Program-made: the position numbers and the translations under genes
DNA from: Chitinophagaceae bacterium
Lineage (GTDB): Bacteria; Bacteroidota; Bacteroidia; Chitinophagales; Chitinophagaceae
Direction of reading: 5' to 3'
Assembly (NCBI GenBank): GCA_016702745.1
Contig: JADJDJ010000001.1
Coordinates: forward strand, 186,001 to 250,000
DNA length: 64,000 nt
Shown here: one piece after another, positions 20,322 to 30,297 of the stretch
Layout: each line of letters opens with the position of its first letter
Position numbering within the stretch: position 1 is the first letter of the stretch
The notes under the pieces: model-generated
Database searches by the model: none
Seen by the model: only the letters and a program-made list of their open reading frames with translations
What the model was told of the DNA's origin: nothing

Positions 20322-22950
20322 TTATCGGATCAGCGTGACCGTTCCTTTCAGGAATATTTTTTTTCCGGTATAGTCAATGGCTTCCAGCATCCAGACAAAT
20401 ACACCACTGGCCTGTGGTCTGCCATTGTGAATGCCATTCCATCCCAGTTTATTCACTGTGGTATAAAATACCCTTTCGCCCCAGCGGTTGTAAACTGCAA
20501 AATAATTGATCTGGCGGATGCCCACAGCAATTGGCCTGATCACATCATTCAGTCCGTCGTTATTGGGGGTAAACGCAGTGGGGACAAATACATAGGGATT
20601 GGTGCGGAATACATAAACGGTTACAAAAGCTGAATCAGCACAACCAATCGCATCGGTCACCACCAGTTTGTATTCAATGGAATCAGTAGAGGCCGTATAC
20701 ACACCAACCGGATTAAAAATATTCGTATTATTCAATCCGGTGCCGGGGCTCCATACATATCCTGTTCCTCCCGTGCCCTGGAATTGCAGGGGCTGTCCAA
20801 CTACAACCGTTGTATCGTTACCTGCAAAAGCGCGGACCCTGGGCTGAACAATCACCACCACCGTATCTCTTCCGGGTTTGGGGCAACCCAATGTATCATA
20901 CACCGATAAAATATATTGAGTGGTACGGGGAGGTGTAACAATGGGGTTCAGGATATTGGGATTGCTGAGGTAGTTGACCGGTGTCCAAGTGAATGAACTA
21001 CCCACGATACTGGCATTGAGTTGTCCGGATGTATTGTAACAGATCTGCGGACCCGTACCGGCGTTGGAACCCGGATAAGGAATAGGTGTGACATCTACAA
21101 AATCTGTGGCTGTACAGCCGCCAATCCTGGCAGTAACCGTATATCTGGTAAAAACGCTGGTCGTTGCAATCGGATTGATGATGGAAGGGTTACTCAGGTT
21201 AGCAGTGGGTGTCCAGCTAAATTGTAATCCGTCAGAAACAGCATTCAGCTGTATGGCATCACCCTGGCAAATAGTGGTATCGTTCATGGCCCTTAAGGTG
21301 ACAAAGGGAACCACTCTCACGCGAACTGAATCATTATTGATACAGCCGTTATCATTCAGGTTGACATAATACCAGGTAGTAACCGTTGGATTTACAATCG
21401 GGTTGGGTGTATTGGCCCCAATAATATTGGTCAGCGGTGTCCAGCTGAAAATACCTGTTCCACCTGCATTGAGTTGCAGTGCATCATTGATACATATGAG
21501 CGTGTCGCGAAAGGCAAGATTGATAGGGGGTTTATCCAGTACAGTAATCGTGGTTGTTGCGGTATCCACACAACCTTTGCTATTGGTCACGATCAGTCGT
21601 ACATCTTTTGGTCCGGCAGCTGGATAAGTGTATTGAGGAAACTGTATTCTTGAAGTATCAGCCAGGGTGCTGAGTTCTCCAAAATCCCAGCGCCAGCTAT
21701 TGACCACTCCATAACGGGTATTGGTAGTGTCCCGGAACCGGTATGGGTTTTGAAAGCAGGCACCGGAAAAATCAAAACCGGGAAAGAATCCGGGATATAC
21801 GCCTACCCGCATGGTGGAACTATCGGCACAGTTTCCACCGGGTAATGATATTTTAAGTTTTACCAGATAGATACCGGTATCCAGATATGTAAAAGGGGGT
21901 GGAAATTCAAGTAAGGAGGTATCAATGGCCCCTTGCTGCGGATCACCAAATGTCCAGGCATATTCTGACCCTGGAGGATTGGTGACTTTATTCGAAAAAC
22001 TCACGGTAAATCCATCACAGGTCACCATTTGAGGATCCAGTTCAGCATTTAACGGATCACAGTCAAAAACGGTAACGTGCAATTCTTTTCTGACGGTACT
22101 GATCAATACGCCGCGTTTGTATTCATTCACGCATACACAAATCACATATTGTCCCAAAGTACCCGGTGCGATTCCGCTGATTAATCCCGTTCTTGGATTG
22201 ATGGTAACACCGGATCCGAGTGGTTGCGTTCCGTTATAACCTGCGGAATAAGGAACTGACGAATAAGGAGGATTGGTGGCTGTGCCTGGTGCAGGATCGT
22301 TTTGGGAAGCACCGGTATATGCATCACAAAATGAATAGGAGAGGGAATCACCTGCATCCGTATCAGTAGCGCGAAATGATAATTCAAAATAGTTATTGTT
22401 GCAAATAACCGCGGTGTCATTTACCAGGAAATTAGGGCTGCTGTTGGTCTCGGCTCCTGGTGCCGCTGCTGTACCAGGTATTTTGATACTGAAAGTATTT
22501 CCTACAGCACCACTATTCACAATATTATTGATTCCTCCGATCCGGCAACAACGCTGGTAAGAAATGATATAACCCGCCGACGAGGAAGGAAGTTCAATGC
22601 TGGGCAAATTGTACACTACGATCAAATAGTAACAGCCCCGTTCATCACCGGTTATACAGGGTTCATTATAAGATTTATTAAGTGTATACGAGTTCGTCAG
22701 TGATACCGGGGCATTCTGAATAAACTGGTTATTGGCGGCATTAAAAATGGAAAAATTGATATTTTGATTGACCTGCCCTTCAGAGGCATTACAAATCATA
22801 TAAACAGTCAGGGTAACCTGATACCGGAGGTTGCTTCCATTACCCGGGCCCGAGGTAACGATAAGTGAAGAAACCGCCTTTGATATGGGCTGCATCAGCG
22901 GTTGCTGACAGGATAAAAAAAGTCAGTAAGACGAATAAAAGTCGTTTCAT
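20322..22950 (-). CDS. large secreted PKD-type protein with T9SS type B sorting domain (one frameshift)
   Basis: About 875 residues. The signal peptide MKRLLFVLLTFFILSATADA at 22950 is followed by AHIKGGFFTYRYLGPGNGSN, a pattern common at the start of such Bacteroidota surface proteins. One extra C near 22862 breaks the frame in the LGPG region. PKD-like domains follow (SYAWTFG-type strands), then at least four tandem modules with NPIVNPTVTTWYYV-like cores (Ig-like, about residues 470-760), each 80-90 residues. The C-terminus (FVPTAFTPNNDGLNDVIRP to KGTVTLIR) is a gliding-motility-associated type B sorting domain. Function beyond surface display or adhesion is not known. It is the last gene of a leftward run. 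Confidence 0.85.
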
Positions 22951-22975
22951 TGATAGGATTATCAGCCGAAAATTT

Positions 22976-23766
22976 TCATATACCCAGCAAAAATTCCTCC
23001 AAAATCCGGCCCGTTTTTGTTTCTTCTTCAATCATCCCCATATGACCCGCTTCCGGAAGGATGTGAATGTACGATTTTTCAGGAAGATGGCATTGCTTCA
23101 GCCCATCGGCAATGGGGATGGCTGTATCCATTTTTCCGAAGATAAAGAGCACTGGTACAGTGCTTTTACGTAAAATTTCGGTTCTGTCCGGACGGGCCAT
23201 CATGGCCTCATAATACAAAACGAGTGCATCCGGCGAAAAGTTGTGCTGGGCCCGGATGAACTGGTCGATTCTTTCGGGCATTTGTTCTTTGGACCGGGCT
23301 GAAAAAGGTTAGGACTGGAGGTTTCGATAAAATTCCTGGCCCCGTGTTCCCTGATAAACTCAATGCTTTTTTTCCGGGCTGCCTTCTTTTCATCTGAATC
23401 GGCAAAGGCACTGGAATGAAATAACCCGAAAGCCGTTACATGGTTCCAGTATTTTTCCATCAGGGCCAGGGTGATATAACCACCCATGCTATGACCGATC
23501 ACGGGACAGCTTTCAATTCCTTCTTCATGAATGATGGCATGAATAACTTCAGCCAGTCCTTCCATGCTCATGTCATCAATAATGGGTGATTGACCGGAGC
23601 CGGGTAAATCGGGAATGATTAAACGGAAATGATCTTTTAAAAAATCAGCCTGCGCTTTCCAGACTTCTCCATCTTCTCCAAAACCATGAATCAGTATCAC
23701 AGGTTCTCCGCTGCCTATACAACGGTAATAAATGGCTTTGGATTGATAGGTGAGGGTCTTGTTCAT
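22976..23766 (-). CDS. alpha/beta hydrolase (one frameshift)
   Basis: About 263 residues of alpha/beta hydrolase fold. The oxyanion region is IHGFGEDGEVW, the nucleophile elbow GHSMGGY, the acid Asp probably in FIFGKMDTAIP and the catalytic His in LPEAGHMGMIEE. A T is missing from a TTTT run near 23307; restoring it joins SPNLF to SARSKEQMPERIDQF. The substrate is unknown; the fold covers esterases, lipases and dehalogenases. The ATG lies 1 bp after the lnt stop, so the gene is probably expressed with lnt. Confidence 0.82.
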
Positions 23767-23767
23767 A

Positions 23768-25383
23768 TCAGCTGGAGGGGGATTCAGGATCCTGCAGGGC
23801 AGGGAATTTTTTTCGGAAAAATCGATGTAACAGTTTCAGGTAAATGACCCAGCATAAAAGGATGAGCGCAATCGCTGTGATAATTTTAGATAAGAGGTCG
23901 CCATTTTTTACATAAAAAGTTTGTGTCGTTCCCCCAGGTCACCGGCATCCGGATGGCTGCCTGCGTATCGTATGGTTGGGGCTGATAAACCCTGCCGGCC
24001 GGATCTATAAAACAACTGATGCCGGTATTGGCACTGCGGGCCACCCATGTTCTTGATTCAATAGCCCTTAATCTGGCATAATTCATATGTTGCTTATGTC
24101 CGGGTGTTTTTTCCACCAGCCATCATTGGTGATTACACAATCAGGTTGGCGCCGTTTTTTACATAACGGCGCATGAAATCACCGTAAATACTTTCATAAC
24201 AAATGGCAGGCGCAATACGGTAACCATGTTTTTCATTCAGTACTGTTCTTTCTGCCTGTCTGGTATAACCTGCCGTAGTGCCGCCAAATTTATCAAACCA
24301 TTTTCCCAGAAATTTAAGGAACCAGGGAAGGGTTTCCACCCCGGGTACCAGCATAGATTTATGATAGAAGGCAGATGGTCCGCTGCTATCGATCAGTACC
24401 GCGCCATTATAAGATTCAAAATGAAAGCCATTATATTCCTGTGAACTGGCAGTTGGTTTTTCAAAAACCCTGAAACTTTCGATACCGGTAAAGAGGCTGG
24501 CCTGCGGATGTCTTTGCAAAAAAGCCCAGAAAGGATTGAGCAGAAAATTCTGTTTCATTTCTCCTTCATTGATCCCATTAGGCATATACAGGGCGGTCTC
24601 GGGCCAGATGATCAAACCGGTTTCAGCGTTGATTTGTTTTTCAGCACTAACAATCAGTTTATTCAGTTGTTCTTCAAAACTGCCGGTGGATACTTTTTCA
24701 TAGGGATCAATATTGGGTTGTACCACTACAATATTGGTCGTAGAAACGGGATTTTTCTTTACACTGATTAAACGGTTGAGCAGAACTGCAGGTATCAGTA
24801 ATAAAACTAACCAGCTACCCATCCATTTAAAATAAGCGCTGCTGCGGCCATTGGCGCGGTATTCTTTAATCAGAATAAAGACGAGAAGATTGCTGCTCAT
24901 CACCCATAGCGAACCTCCACTGGTGCCGGTGAATTCATACCACTGCACCCATTCAGGATGCGTAGCAAATACATTGCCCAGTGTCAACCAGGGCCAGCTC
25001 AGGCCCCAATCGTTCAGATGAATCCATTCAAAACAGATCCAGAATGCCAGCAGCGATATGTAACCGATATTTTGTCCCAGCCATTTTTTGGTCACTTTGT
25101 ATCCCAGCCATGGCAGGCACATCAGGAAACTGTTCGCTACAAAAGCGGCCACTGCTCCCGGAGCCGATGCATTCCATATCCACCAGGTGGTACTGACATT
25201 CCATACAAACATGGTGACATAGGTCAGTCCTAAAAATTTTTTCCGGCTCTTTACTTTTTCTTCCAGCCATAACAAGGGTACCCATGCAAAAAAAATCAAC
25301 GGGGTCAGCGGCGACACCGGCCAGGCAGCAAATAGTAATAACCCACAGGCAATGGCAGTAAATAAGTTGCTGAATCTTTTCAT
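23768..25383 (-). CDS. lnt: apolipoprotein N-acyltransferase Lnt (three frameshifts)
   Basis: Lnt adds the third acyl chain to lipoproteins in the inner membrane. About six membrane segments (roughly residues 1-210) precede a nitrilase domain with the catalytic residues visible: Glu in IIWPETALY, Lys in YHKSMLVPG and Cys in AICYESIYGDF. Three indels occur near 24130, 24110 and 23930; correcting them gives NLIVVITNDGWW, TPGHKQHMNYARLRAIESR and a final TM helix (SKIITAIALILLCWVIYLKL). The start is ATG 25383 (MKRFSNLF); a further in-frame codon upstream gives a less likely prefix. Corrected size is about 538 residues, usual for the family. SusD and the other lipoproteins in this window would be substrates. 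Confidence 0.9.
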
Positions 25384-25543
25384 GTTGTTGAAACTTGTCA
25401 AATCCGGCCGCGCAAGATGCATACGACCTGACATTCCATAAAATTAACACCTGTGCAGCTAGAAATTTTAAAAAAATAAAAACAGGGTCCTAAAGTTTTG
25501 TGGAAAGCAGCGAAATGATTGTCTGAATAGAAAAGTATAAACC

Positions 25544-26362
25544 ATGCAAACAAATCAAATTTTATCAGCCCCGCTGCTCGACATCATCTTTGATGGCCGT
25601 AATAAAGCTTACGGTGCTTATGAGTTACGCAAGTCGTATGAAAAAAGAATTCGCAAAGCCATGATCATTACATTTTCCCTGGCTGCCCTTGCCTTTGGAT
25701 CGGTAGTGATGGCGAGTACATTTAAAAAGAAGGATGACCAGTACCGGCTTAAAGAAGAAATGATGCTTACGGAAATCAAAGAAATCCAGAAGCCCGAGCC
25801 TTTACCCGAGCAACCCAAGCCAAAGCCGGCAGAACCGGAAGTGCAAACCATTAAAAGCACCACACTTGAAGTAAAGCCGGATGACCAGGTGGATGTTCCC
25901 CCTCCTTCGCAAATTGATGTTGTGGATGCGAGGATTGATGATAATACTAAAAAAGGAACGATTGATGATGGAACTGTCATTCCCGCTCCTCCATCAGATG
26001 GTGATGATAAAGGGGTATTTGATGATAAGCCTGCAAAACCGGAGGAGCCAGCAGAAACAGTAGATATCGATGCCAAATTCGATGGGAACTGGAAAAGATT
26101 CCTCGAGTCAAACCTGGTGGCAGAAGTACCGGTGAATAACGGAGCACCGGCAGGCCGCTATTCGGTAGTAGTAAGATTTGTAGTAGATATAGATGGGTCT
26201 ATCAGTAATATCCAGGCATTAACCAATCATGGGTATGGTTTGGAAGAAGAGGCGATTCGTGTGATTAAAAAATCAAAGAAATGGGGACCTGCCTACCTGA
26301 ATGGTTCCCATGTAAAAGCTTATAAAAAGCAGGTGATTGTGTTTGAGGTAGTGGAGGATTGA
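25544..26362 (+). CDS. tonB: TonB-family energy transducer
   Basis: 272 residues. A cytoplasmic N-terminus with the Bacteroidota signature LLDIIFDGRNKAYGAYELRKSY is followed by one membrane segment (about 39-58), a long Pro/Glu/Lys-rich periplasmic spacer (PEPLPEQPKPKPAEPE) and a C-terminal TonB domain (about 180-272: GRYSVVVRFVVDIDGSISN). TonB couples the proton motive force of ExbBD to outer-membrane receptors such as the SusC protein in this window. exbB and exbD are not present nearby. The gene ends at the left arm of the repeat at 26368. Confidence 0.9.
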   Translation: MQTNQILSAPLLDIIFDGRNKAYGAYELRKSYEKRIRKAMIITFSLAALAFGSVVMASTFKKKDDQYRLKEEMMLTEIKEIQKPEPLPEQPKPKPAEPEVQTIKSTTLEVKPDDQVDVPPPSQIDVVDARIDDNTKKGTIDDGTVIPAPPSDGDDKGVFDDKPAKPEEPAETVDIDAKFDGNWKRFLESNLVAEVPVNNGAPAGRYSVVVRFVVDIDGSISNIQALTNHGYGLEEEAIRVIKKSKKWGPAYLNGSHVKAYKKQVIVFEVVED

Positions 26363-26367
26363 GGAGA

Positions 26368-26468
26368 GAGTCGGGAGTCAAGAGTCGAGAGGCGTGAGAC
26401 AAGAGGCGGGAGTCGGGTTTCAGAATTAAGTTCTTTGACTCCCGACTCCTGACTCAAGACTCCCGACT
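26368..26468. repeat. inverted heptad-repeat element (GAGTCNN / GACTCNN) between tonB and guaB
   Basis: Left arm 26368-26416 has seven consecutive 7-bp units of the form GAGTCGG, GAGTCAA, GAGTCGA, GAGGCGT, GAGACAA, GAGGCGG, GAGTCGG. Right arm 26437-26468 has about four and a half units of the complement, GACTCCC, GACTCCT, GACTCAA, GACTCCC, GACT. A 20-bp spacer separates the arms. The element lies between convergent genes and can form a long hairpin, so a terminator role is likely. Confidence 0.8.
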
Positions 26469-26472
26469 AAAA

Positions 26473-27963
26473 CTATCGTCTGCTGTAATTTGGTGCCTCT
26501 TTCGTGATCTCAATATCATGCGCATGGCTTTCACGCATTCCGGCATTGGTGATTTTGACAAAGCGGGCTTTTTGAAGGTCTTCAATGGTAGCCGCTCCGC
26601 AGTAACCCATGCCGGCACGTAAACCACCGGTGAACTGGTACACCACTTCTTTTAAAAATCCTTTGTAGGCAACACGACCTTCAATTCCTTCCGGGACAAA
26701 TTTCTTTACATCATCTTCCACATCCTGAAAATAACGGTCACTGCTGCCGGTGGCCATCGCTCCCAATGAACCCATGCCCCGGTATTCTTTGAATTTTCTT
26801 CCTTCGTAAATAATGGTTTCGCCCGGACTTTCTTCCGTACCAGCGAATATGCTTCCCATCATCACACAATTGGCGCCAGCGGCAAGGGCCTTCACCATAT
26901 CACCTGTATAACGGATACCACCGTCGGCGATGAGCGGTATATTTCTTTTTTTCAATACAGAAGCGGCTTCCATAATGGCAGTGAGTTGTGGTACCCCTGT
27001 ACCTGCTACAATACGGGTGGTACAAATGGAACCTGGCCCTATACCGACTTTAACTGCGTCAGCACCTGCATCCGCCAGCGCCGTGGCGCCCGAGGCTGTA
27101 CCCACATTACCGGCAATGACGGTCATGTTTTTGAAATTCTTTTTTACCTGTTTCAATGCAGTAATCACTCCCTTGCTATGTCCGTGTGCACTATCCAATG
27201 CCACGAGGTCGGCGCCTACCTGTTGCAGGGCATAAACCCGGTCTGATAAATCTTTGGTGATCCCTACACCGGCTCCCACGAGTAAGCGGCCAAAACCATC
27301 TTTAACGGCATTGGGATGACTTTTCAGTTTCAGGATATCGCTGTAAGTAAATAATCCTTTTAAAATTCCTTTCTTATCAATGATGGGAAGTTTCTCCACC
27401 TTGGTTTTCTTGAATAGCTCTTCTGCTTTTTTCAGATCCGTGCCTTCCGGTGCGGTATAAAGATTTTCCTTCGTCATCACTTCGCTTACTTTTCGTTTGG
27501 GATTGTCTTCAAAGCGAAGATCACGGTTGGTCAGAATGCCAACCAGTTTGCCGGTCTTATCAATAATGGGAATCCCGCCGATCCGGTTTTCACGCATCAG
27601 CTTTAGGGCATCACCGATAGTGGCATCGGCTAATAAGGTCACCGGATCAATGATCAGTCCACTCTCACTTCTTTTTACTTTTCGAACCTGCTCGGCCTGC
27701 TTTTCAATACTCATGTTTTTATGCAGGATGCCCAGGCCACCTTCTCTTGCCAATGCGGTGGCCAGTGAGGCTTCTGTTACAGTATCCATGGCGGCTGACA
27801 GCAGGGGAACATGAAGTGTAATGTCGCGGGTAAGCCGGCTTTTGATACTAACATCTCTGGGTAATACCTGGCTGTAACCGGGCATTAATAGCACATCATC
27901 GAAGGTGAGTCCTTCGCCAAAAAATTGTTTGCTGGAATGTTGGGGGGAATTTCTTGTTGCCAT
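26473..27963 (-). CDS. guaB: inosine-5'-monophosphate dehydrogenase GuaB
   Basis: Oxidises IMP to XMP with NAD, the committed step to GTP. The N-terminal LTFDDVLLMPGYS is typical, a CBS pair occupies about residues 95-215 (IIDPVTLLAD to SDILKL), and the catalytic Cys is in GIGPGSICTTRIVAG. The flap follows near EGRKFKEYRGMGS. The length of 496 residues is usual. I use ATG 27963; a TTG two codons earlier exists. TATCTTTG sits 3 nt before this ATG, implying a leaderless or nearly leaderless transcript. GTP made here is also the FolE substrate. Confidence 0.95.
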   Translation of the reverse strand: MATRNSPQHSSKQFFGEGLTFDDVLLMPGYSQVLPRDVSIKSRLTRDITLHVPLLSAAMDTVTEASLATALAREGGLGILHKNMSIEKQAEQVRKVKRSESGLIIDPVTLLADATIGDALKLMRENRIGGIPIIDKTGKLVGILTNRDLRFEDNPKRKVSEVMTKENLYTAPEGTDLKKAEELFKKTKVEKLPIIDKKGILKGLFTYSDILKLKSHPNAVKDGFGRLLVGAGVGITKDLSDRVYALQQVGADLVALDSAHGHSKGVITALKQVKKNFKNMTVIAGNVGTASGATALADAGADAVKVGIGPGSICTTRIVAGTGVPQLTAIMEAASVLKKRNIPLIADGGIRYTGDMVKALAAGANCVMMGSIFAGTEESPGETIIYEGRKFKEYRGMGSLGAMATGSSDRYFQDVEDDVKKFVPEGIEGRVAYKGFLKEVVYQFTGGLRAGMGYCGAATIEDLQKARFVKITNAGMRESHAHDIEITKEAPNYSRR

Positions 27964-27966
27964 GTG

Positions 27967-27974
27967 CAAAGATA
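27967..27974 (-). promoter_or_regulatory. TAnnTTTG box 3 nt before the guaB start
   Basis: TATCTTTG on the minus strand, then CAC, then the guaB ATG. The predicted transcription start falls at or within a few bases of the initiation codon. Confidence 0.55.
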
Positions 27975-27979
27975 GGGGG

Positions 27980-28019
27980 AATGTGGGAATGTGGAAATGT
28001 GAGAATGTGAAAATGTAGG
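27980..28019. repeat. 8-bp tandem repeat AATGTGRR x5 upstream of guaB
   Basis: Five direct copies with exact 8-bp period: AATGTGGG, AATGTGGA, AATGTGAG, AATGTGAA, AATGTAGG. They occupy the position of the -33 element and upstream DNA of the guaB promoter. The rest of 28020-28174 is AT-rich, with no gene. Confidence 0.7.
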
Positions 28020-28174
28020 CCGAGGTATAAGGGGCTGCCTATGACTGAAAAGTAAGTGTTTGCTGGTTAGAGGAAGTCATTTAAAATTCAAAATGTAAAA
28101 TAATCCAAAAGAACCCGCTGCAGGTGAGTGTTCCGTTTCTTAGTACCCAATAACCAATATCTAATACCCAATTC

Positions 28175-30214
28175 CTACCTGATCAGCGTTACCGTTCCTT
28201 TTTTAAACACCGGCTGTTTGGTGTCACGATGCGTGTAGCTGAGCATCCACACATAGACCCCGGTGGGCTGTACCTGTCCGTTGATCCGGCCATCCCATTT
28301 TTCCTGCCAGTTGCGGGAGCTAAAGACCAGCTGGCCCCAGCGATTGTATACTTTAAATTGATACTGGTCTGCCTTTAAGGCATTATGCGGACGGAAAAAA
28401 TCATTGAGTCCGTCGTTATTGGGAGTAAAAGCCGTGGGTACATCAATATAACAATGATCGAGGACAGTCAGTGTTTTCCGGGCACTGTCACTACAACCCA
28501 GGGTAAGGTTGGTTACTTTCAGTTTTACCGTATAATAGGCTTCCCGGTTCAGTGTCGGAAAAAGAAAAGGCGGCGGATCTTCCAGGTTGCTTGATCCAAC
28601 AACATCGTAGGTCCAGTTCCAGAGATCAATATTTCCTGTACTGTTATTGGTGACGGATAATCTGTCTTCCGGACAAATCACATTCGTCATATCAAAAGCT
28701 GCTTTTACTTCATTGTCGAGGGTGACAACGGTTGATGAAGTGTCAGAACAAGTACCATTACTTACCATCAGTTTAATAGTGTTGGTGCTGCTGGCCGGCC
28801 AGACAATAATGTGTGACTGGGTTGTAACAGGTGGATCAGCATTGAAATTCCAGAGCCAGTTATTTACATCGTGCGCTCCGTCATGGGAAAAAAGCAGGGT
28901 GTCCCGCTGACAGCCATATAATAACTGATAAGTAAAGTCGGCATTAACCGTATCTGCTGTTGAGAAAAATAGTGTCTGGGGAAGGATAGGTTGCCCGCAA
29001 ACATCAAAAACCGGACTACCATCAATGCCTGGTAAAACGGATAAGGTATAATTTCCTTTGGTGTAAATGGGTGTGGCAAATTTCACCACAATATAATCAG
29101 ACAAATCATTCAGACAGTTACCACTGGCACTGATTATGGTTACAGCTGTGGGGCCGGTAACCGTAAAATCAGATCCGCTTGCCGTGATGCTGGAACAACG
29201 TATTTTTTTAGGATAGTAAACCAGTACTGAGTCGGTGGCACAGGTTGGTTTCCGGACACTATCAGCAAAGATGGGCTGAGGTACATTGTAGGTAAAACTG
29301 ATTTTATCGCCAACAGGTATTGAATTATCGCAATTATCTTTTAAGGAGTTTCCATCGCTGCCATTGTTGATGACGAGGTCATAAGAGCCGCCTGCCAGCG
29401 GAGCCGCCAGTGTCAGGGTCAACTCATCAAAGTCAAATCCAAAGGCACAGGAATCAGGTACAGCGGAAATGACCGTAGTAAAAGCTGGTGATAAACTGAA
29501 CTCGGAACCAGCGGCAGTCAATGTGGCACACTTTACTTTTTTATTGAGTTTAAGGTTGATCGTAGTTCCATCACAACTGGTGGTCACACTGGATTGTGCC
29601 GGTATTTTCGGATCTGTGATCGATGCGGTGCCGCCGCCGAAAGAAAGATCATACCCACTCTGGCCATCGGTAAAATGGCTGATCATGAGCAGGTATTCAT
29701 GTCCAACTATCAGATTTGGCATTTGGGCAAAAGCATTCCGGTTATCCCTTGGATCAGATGCACATTGTATTCCACTGACCCCGCTGGCGGAGGCGCCTGT
29801 ATTGCCATAAGTGCCAGCCCAGTTTCCTGCTACAACCAGAGTAGGGTCTGAAAAAACGGAATTCGGGTTACGACCGGTGATATCCCATAGTTGCCAGTCA
29901 TAGTCCTCATTGGCAGCTAGTGGTCTGATAAGAAACGAAAGTGAACCAGCAGTATAACAAGTGAATTTATAAAAGAAGGGATTTTTATTCTGATAGGCAG
30001 CTCCTCCGGGCTGACTGGAGCAACCGGGGACAAAAATATCATTGGTGGCGCAAAGGGGAACGGTACTTTGTCTGAATACCGTCGTGGCACAAACGGGAAA
30101 AGCAGTGGAAGGTGTTTGACCAAGGTTGGTACAGGCCTGACCTGCAGCCAGGAATGACCAGAGTATAAATACGAAAAAGAAAATGCCGGACCGGTACTGA
30201 CGCGGGATGTTCAT
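28175..30214 (-). CDS. secreted PKD-type protein with T9SS type B sorting domain
   Basis: 679 residues, intact. Signal peptide (about 1-25, ending LAAGQ), then a Cys-rich N-terminal domain (ACTNLGQTPSTAFPVC...) typical of Bacteroidota surface proteins. Two Ig-like repeats (about 195-310 and 310-420) share the pattern KIRCSSITASGSDF / KVKCATLTAAGSEF. PKD-like parts follow (WLWNFNADPP, LWNWTYDVVG). The last 85 residues (DVPTAFTPNNDGLNDFFRP ... KKGTVTLIR) are a type B T9SS sorting domain, closely matching that of the protein at 20322. Substrate or ligand unknown; an adhesin role is plausible. Exported through SprA by inference. Confidence 0.87.
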   Translation of the reverse strand: MNIPRQYRSGIFFFVFILWSFLAAGQACTNLGQTPSTAFPVCATTVFRQSTVPLCATNDIFVPGCSSQPGGAAYQNKNPFFYKFTCYTAGSLSFLIRPLAANEDYDWQLWDITGRNPNSVFSDPTLVVAGNWAGTYGNTGASASGVSGIQCASDPRDNRNAFAQMPNLIVGHEYLLMISHFTDGQSGYDLSFGGGTASITDPKIPAQSSVTTSCDGTTINLKLNKKVKCATLTAAGSEFSLSPAFTTVISAVPDSCAFGFDFDELTLTLAAPLAGGSYDLVINNGSDGNSLKDNCDNSIPVGDKISFTYNVPQPIFADSVRKPTCATDSVLVYYPKKIRCSSITASGSDFTVTGPTAVTIISASGNCLNDLSDYIVVKFATPIYTKGNYTLSVLPGIDGSPVFDVCGQPILPQTLFFSTADTVNADFTYQLLYGCQRDTLLFSHDGAHDVNNWLWNFNADPPVTTQSHIIVWPASSTNTIKLMVSNGTCSDTSSTVVTLDNEVKAAFDMTNVICPEDRLSVTNNSTGNIDLWNWTYDVVGSSNLEDPPPFLFPTLNREAYYTVKLKVTNLTLGCSDSARKTLTVLDHCYIDVPTAFTPNNDGLNDFFRPHNALKADQYQFKVYNRWGQLVFSSRNWQEKWDGRINGQVQPTGVYVWMLSYTHRDTKQPVFKKGTVTLIR

Positions 30215-30297
30215 AGATGATCACTAAATGATAAGGTAACCGTAATAACGAATCAAAAGACAACTTTATGCGTGAAAATGTTGCGTCTGATTATCCG

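Noticed and set aside
21021..21627. Rightward frames inside the type B T9SS gene
   Set aside because: Shadows of the repeat modules on the minus strand; low-complexity translation and no start signals.
26368..26468. CRISPR array
   Set aside because: The units are 7 bp with no spacers, arranged as an inverted pair; no cas genes are nearby.
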